DNA of 64,000 nt from CBDDGJ01 sp965227805 (lineage in GTDB: Bacteria > Pseudomonadota > Alphaproteobacteria > RS24): assembly GCA_965227805.1 (NCBI GenBank), contig CBDDGJ010000001.1, positions 138,438 to 202,437 of the forward strand, given 5' to 3'. The notes under the pieces were generated by a model, which was given only the letters and a program-made list of their open reading frames with translations, did no database searches and was not told the origin of the DNA. Positions 61,698 through 64,000 of this stretch are shown one piece after another. The translations under genes were made by a program, and so were the position numbers. Numbering within the stretch: the first letter of the stretch is position 1; each line of letters starts with the position of its first letter.

Positions 61698-62252
61698 ATG
61701 AAAAAACTAATTAGCCTTTTTACATTCGCCATTCTTATGGGGCTGCCGCTTTCTGCACAAGCGGGAAGCTATGCCGTATTTGCAACACAAGATGTAACTT
61801 ATGATGTAGATAATTTTAATCAGGATAGTGATACAGGGTTTCAAATCGCCTATGGGTATGAGGTTGACTTCATCCTCAATTTTGGGGTGGAAGTTTCCTA
61901 TAGTGATTTAGGACAGCTATCCACTGAGGCAGGTGATCTATATGATAGATCTGACCTTACACAATTAAGCGCGACGGGTAAATTTGCCTTACTCAATTTA
62001 CCTTTCGTTGCAGCCTATGTGCGCGGCGGCATGGCAATTACCTCGATTGATAGAGAATATAATACCCAAACAAGTTATGTCTCTGTATCGGAATCCAGCA
62101 CGCACCCGATTTATGGTGTGGGTGCCAATTTTGTTTTACCGGTTGTAGGTTTGGGGGTGCGCACCGAATATATGCTTCACCAGGCTGATTTTGATATTAG
62201 TGGTGAACTTGATTTCACAACCATGTCGATTGGACTAGAATATCATTTCTAA
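61698..62252 (+). CDS. Outer-membrane beta-barrel protein (OmpA/OmpW-like), 184 aa
   Basis: AAAGGAG precedes the start. The signal peptide (FTFAILMGLPLSAQA-G) is followed by an eight-strand barrel pattern (YGYEVDFILNFGVEVSYSDL, YGVGANFVLPVVGLGVRTEY) and a terminal Phe (IGLEYHF) recognised by the BAM machinery. It is a small surface porin-like protein without a peptidoglycan-binding domain. The IS inserted 15 bases after its stop. Confidence 0.9.
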   Translation: MKKLISLFTFAILMGLPLSAQAGSYAVFATQDVTYDVDNFNQDSDTGFQIAYGYEVDFILNFGVEVSYSDLGQLSTEAGDLYDRSDLTQLSATGKFALLNLPFVAAYVRGGMAITSIDREYNTQTSYVSVSESSTHPIYGVGANFVLPVVGLGVRTEYMLHQADFDISGELDFTTMSIGLEYHF

Positions 62253-62336
62253 ACCCTATAGACGAAGGGTAATCCCCCCATAAATTAGTAGTGTTTTGCA
62301 GTAGAATTTTCTATCGTTTAGCGAAGGAGATTTACG

Positions 62337-62603
62337 ATGAAACAGAAACGATTTAGTGAGACACAGATTATGCAGATATTGAAACAGGCGGAGCAAGGCG
62401 TTTCTGTTTCTGAACTGTGCCGCGCGCATGGTATGAGTAGCGCGAGCTTTTACAAATGGCGGAGCAAATATGGCGGGATGGATGCGTCGATGATTTCCCA
62501 GATGAAAGCCATGGCGGATGAAAACCATCGCCTGAAGCGGATGTATGCTGAGATGAGCATGCAGAATGATTTGCTGAAGGAAGCCCTTGGAAAAAAGTGG
62601 TAA
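62337..62603 (+). CDS. IS3-family OrfA, 88 aa
   Basis: MKQKRFSETQIMQILKQAEQ, a helix-turn-helix (SELCRAHGMSSASFYKWRSK) and a C-terminal oligomerisation helix (ENHRLKRMYAEMSMQNDLLK). It overlaps OrfB by seven bases in another frame, so OrfB is made by coupling or frameshift. Confidence 0.93.
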   Translation: MKQKRFSETQIMQILKQAEQGVSVSELCRAHGMSSASFYKWRSKYGGMDASMISQMKAMADENHRLKRMYAEMSMQNDLLKEALGKKW

Positions 62604-63451
62604 GCCCTTCGCTTCGCAAAGGGATAGCGAAATGGGCAGTAAACGATAGAGGCGCGAGTATTCGGCTTGCGTGTGCCACCTTTTCTATATCACAGACATG
62701 CTATCGTTATCAGGCTCGCCTGAGTGATGAGAATGCCGAGATTGCTGACTGGTTGTTACGGTTGACGCATACCCATAAGAGGTGGGGTTTTGGTCTGTGT
62801 TTTTTGTATTTGCGTAATGTGAAGGGTTTTGGCTGGAACCACAAGCGGGTTTATCGGATTTACCGGGAGTTAGAGCTTAATTTGCGGATCAAGCCGCGTC
62901 AGCGTTTGAAGCGTGCGCGTCCTGCTCCTCTAGCTGTACCGGAGCGTCCCAATGAAGTCTGGTCGATGGATTTTATGGCCGACCAGCTCAGCACCGGCAA
63001 GGCGTTCCGCACCTTCAATGTATTGGATGACTTCAATCGTGAAGGGTTGGGCATAGAGGTTGATCTATCCTTACCATCTGAGCGTGTGAAGCGTTCACTG
63101 GAGCAGATCATTGAATGGCGTGGTAAACCACGCGTGATACGTTGTGATAATGGCCCTGAATATATCAGTGGGGCAGTGAGATGCTGGGCAAATAAGCGAG
63201 GCATCCGGCTCGCTCATATCCAGCCAGGCAAGCCACAACAGAACGCTTATATTGAACGTTACAACCGCACCGTCAGCCATGAATGGCTGGAGATGAACGA
63301 ATTTAATACGATTGAGGAGGCGCAGCTCACGGCAACAAAATGGCTATGGACATATAATAATGAAAGACCTAATATGGCTATCGGCGGCATAACACCAGCA
63401 ATGAAACTGGCTAAAGCCACCAAAACAAAACTGTCTACTTCAGACCCCTAA
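62597..63451 (+). CDS. IS3-family OrfB transposase, 284 aa
   Basis: HTH_21 region (RWGFGLCFLYLRNVKGFGWN, HKRVYRIYRELELNLRIKPR), then the rve core with the complete DDE triad: WSMDFMADQL, IRCDNGPEYIS and PQQNAYIERYNRT. GTG start. It appears functional and could have supplied transposase for the truncated copies. Confidence 0.93.
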   Translation: MVSPSLRKGIAKWAVNDRGASIRLACATFSISQTCYRYQARLSDENAEIADWLLRLTHTHKRWGFGLCFLYLRNVKGFGWNHKRVYRIYRELELNLRIKPRQRLKRARPAPLAVPERPNEVWSMDFMADQLSTGKAFRTFNVLDDFNREGLGIEVDLSLPSERVKRSLEQIIEWRGKPRVIRCDNGPEYISGAVRCWANKRGIRLAHIQPGKPQQNAYIERYNRTVSHEWLEMNEFNTIEEAQLTATKWLWTYNNERPNMAIGGITPAMKLAKATKTKLSTSDP

Positions 63452-63497
63452 TAATAATGGGGAGATTACCGGCATGTTTGTAAGCTTTAAAGTAACT

Positions 63498-64000
63498 CTA
63501 GGGCATCCACCCCCACCAAGCGGGTTCGCCGAAAATATAAGAAGAAACGTCATTATCTATCATTTCCTCAAACCGAAAAGGAAAAGACACTGTCCATGGT
63601 AATTTACCAACAACTTCATCACGAAATTTATTATCTCTTTTATATATTAAAGTTCTTATTCTTTCTCCCCCAGCTTCATAAAGAAAGAATGAAAATACGA
63701 CAGTATCTATATATCCATCAGTGACGTCTAACCCTACATCACCATCAATGACTGGCTTATATTCATTTAAGTCAATCCCGTGTATTATCCAGTTACAAAG
63801 CTCTATAGCAACTTCTTTCGGAAATTGTTCGATTGTAAAATCTGTATCAGGAAAACTCATATTATTATGTATGTAAAAAACCAATCTTTTGCTTCCTTCC
63901 TCTACAAACAAACGAGGATAAATGCGTAAATCTCTAAGTGGTAAGCTTAACTTATCACTAAACTTAAATTCCTTATCCGGATGGGAGGGGTAACCATGAG
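63498..64000 (-). CDS. DUF7738-like protein, 5' end outside window (at least 167 aa)
   Basis: The frame is open to the window edge (reading HGYPSHPDKEFKFSDKLSLP upstream of a TTG at 63911), so the start lies beyond 64000. The protein has YIHNNMSFPDTDFTIEQFPK, GIDLNEYKPVIDGDVGLDVT and ends in EPAWWGWMP. It is similar in style to small proteins found as immunity or neighbour proteins of polymorphic toxins (DUF7738 type); no toxin is visible here. It is AT-rich compared with the chromosome to the left. Confidence 0.6.
   Translation of the reverse strand, partial: HGYPSHPDKEFKFSDKLSLPLRDLRIYPRLFVEEGSKRLVFYIHNNMSFPDTDFTIEQFPKEVAIELCNWIIHGIDLNEYKPVIDGDVGLDVTDGYIDTVVFSFFLYEAGGERIRTLIYKRDNKFRDEVVGKLPWTVSFPFRFEEMIDNDVSSYIFGEPAWWGWMP

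Larger units (their letters stand above)
62268..63470 (+). mobile_element. Complete IS3-family insertion sequence (1203 bp)
   Basis: The terminal inverted repeats are GGTAATCCCCCCATAAATTA (left) and, on the other strand, GGTAATCTCCCCATTATTAT (right). It contains intact orfA and orfB. No target duplication is evident. The same IS left remnants at 1967-2514 and 28574-28628. Confidence 0.9.

Overview
The window looks like chromosome of a Gram-negative proteobacterium, most likely alphaproteobacterial (inferred from gene content: a single-chain acyl-CoA carboxylase, an outer-membrane barrel protein, a two-partner secretion locus, a DUF2796/ABC/DUF3299 metal locus). It is heavily loaded with mobile DNA. 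About 52.9-62.3 kb reads as ordinary chromosome; nearly everything to its left is accessory.

Layout. 0-2.5 kb: IS3-family fragments and two small secreted hypothetical proteins. 2.5-28.5 kb: a two-partner secretion (TPS)/contact-dependent-inhibition-like island. It has a transporter gene tpsB beheaded by an IS, a 4898-residue filamentous haemagglutinin-like TpsA with near-identical tandem repeats of about 1.13 kb, its immunity gene, and then six more toxin-immunity pairs in a row. Each of these extra toxins has its own nearly identical Sec signal peptide, a shared or half-shared pretoxin segment, and a different C-terminal toxin (URI/GIY-YIG-like, DUF4258-like, SHH/HNH-like, PD-(D/E)xK-like and two unassigned). 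The pretoxin DNA is almost identical to the matching part of tpsA, so cassettes could be swapped by recombination. 28.7-37.2 kb: a plasmid-like segment with two tandem tyrosine integrases, a serine recombinase cut by an IS3 element, a ParA operon, a repeat-rich probable origin and a Rep protein.

37.4-52.9 kb: a 15.5-kb integrated mobilizable element. It is delimited by a 15-bp direct repeat that forms the 3' end of a tRNA-Ser(GCT) gene, with an integrase at the left end and an AlpA-like regulator at the right. It carries a mobilization module (MobC, relaxase, VirD4-like coupling protein, two small membrane proteins, a membrane-anchored J-domain protein), a Fic protein, an RHH antitoxin and accessory genes. 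Within it, 46.1-51.5 kb holds several minus-strand genes that are only open if UGA is sense. One has eight in-frame UGA codons and no UAA/UAG over 257 codons. Context in a tyrosine recombinase and in a small protein points to UGA = glycine (genetic code 25, known from Absconditabacteria/SR1 and Gracilibacteria). The neighbouring mobilization genes use UGA as stop, so the element looks like a mosaic of two genetic codes.

53.0-62.3 kb: tRNA-Ser, the fused carboxylase, a Zrg-like zinc/metal transport operon, an EF-hand lipoprotein, a GNAT-EI24 pair, an ABM-domain protein and an outer-membrane barrel. 62.3-64 kb: an intact IS3 copy, the same element whose remnants sit at both ends of the TPS island, and a gene running off the right edge.
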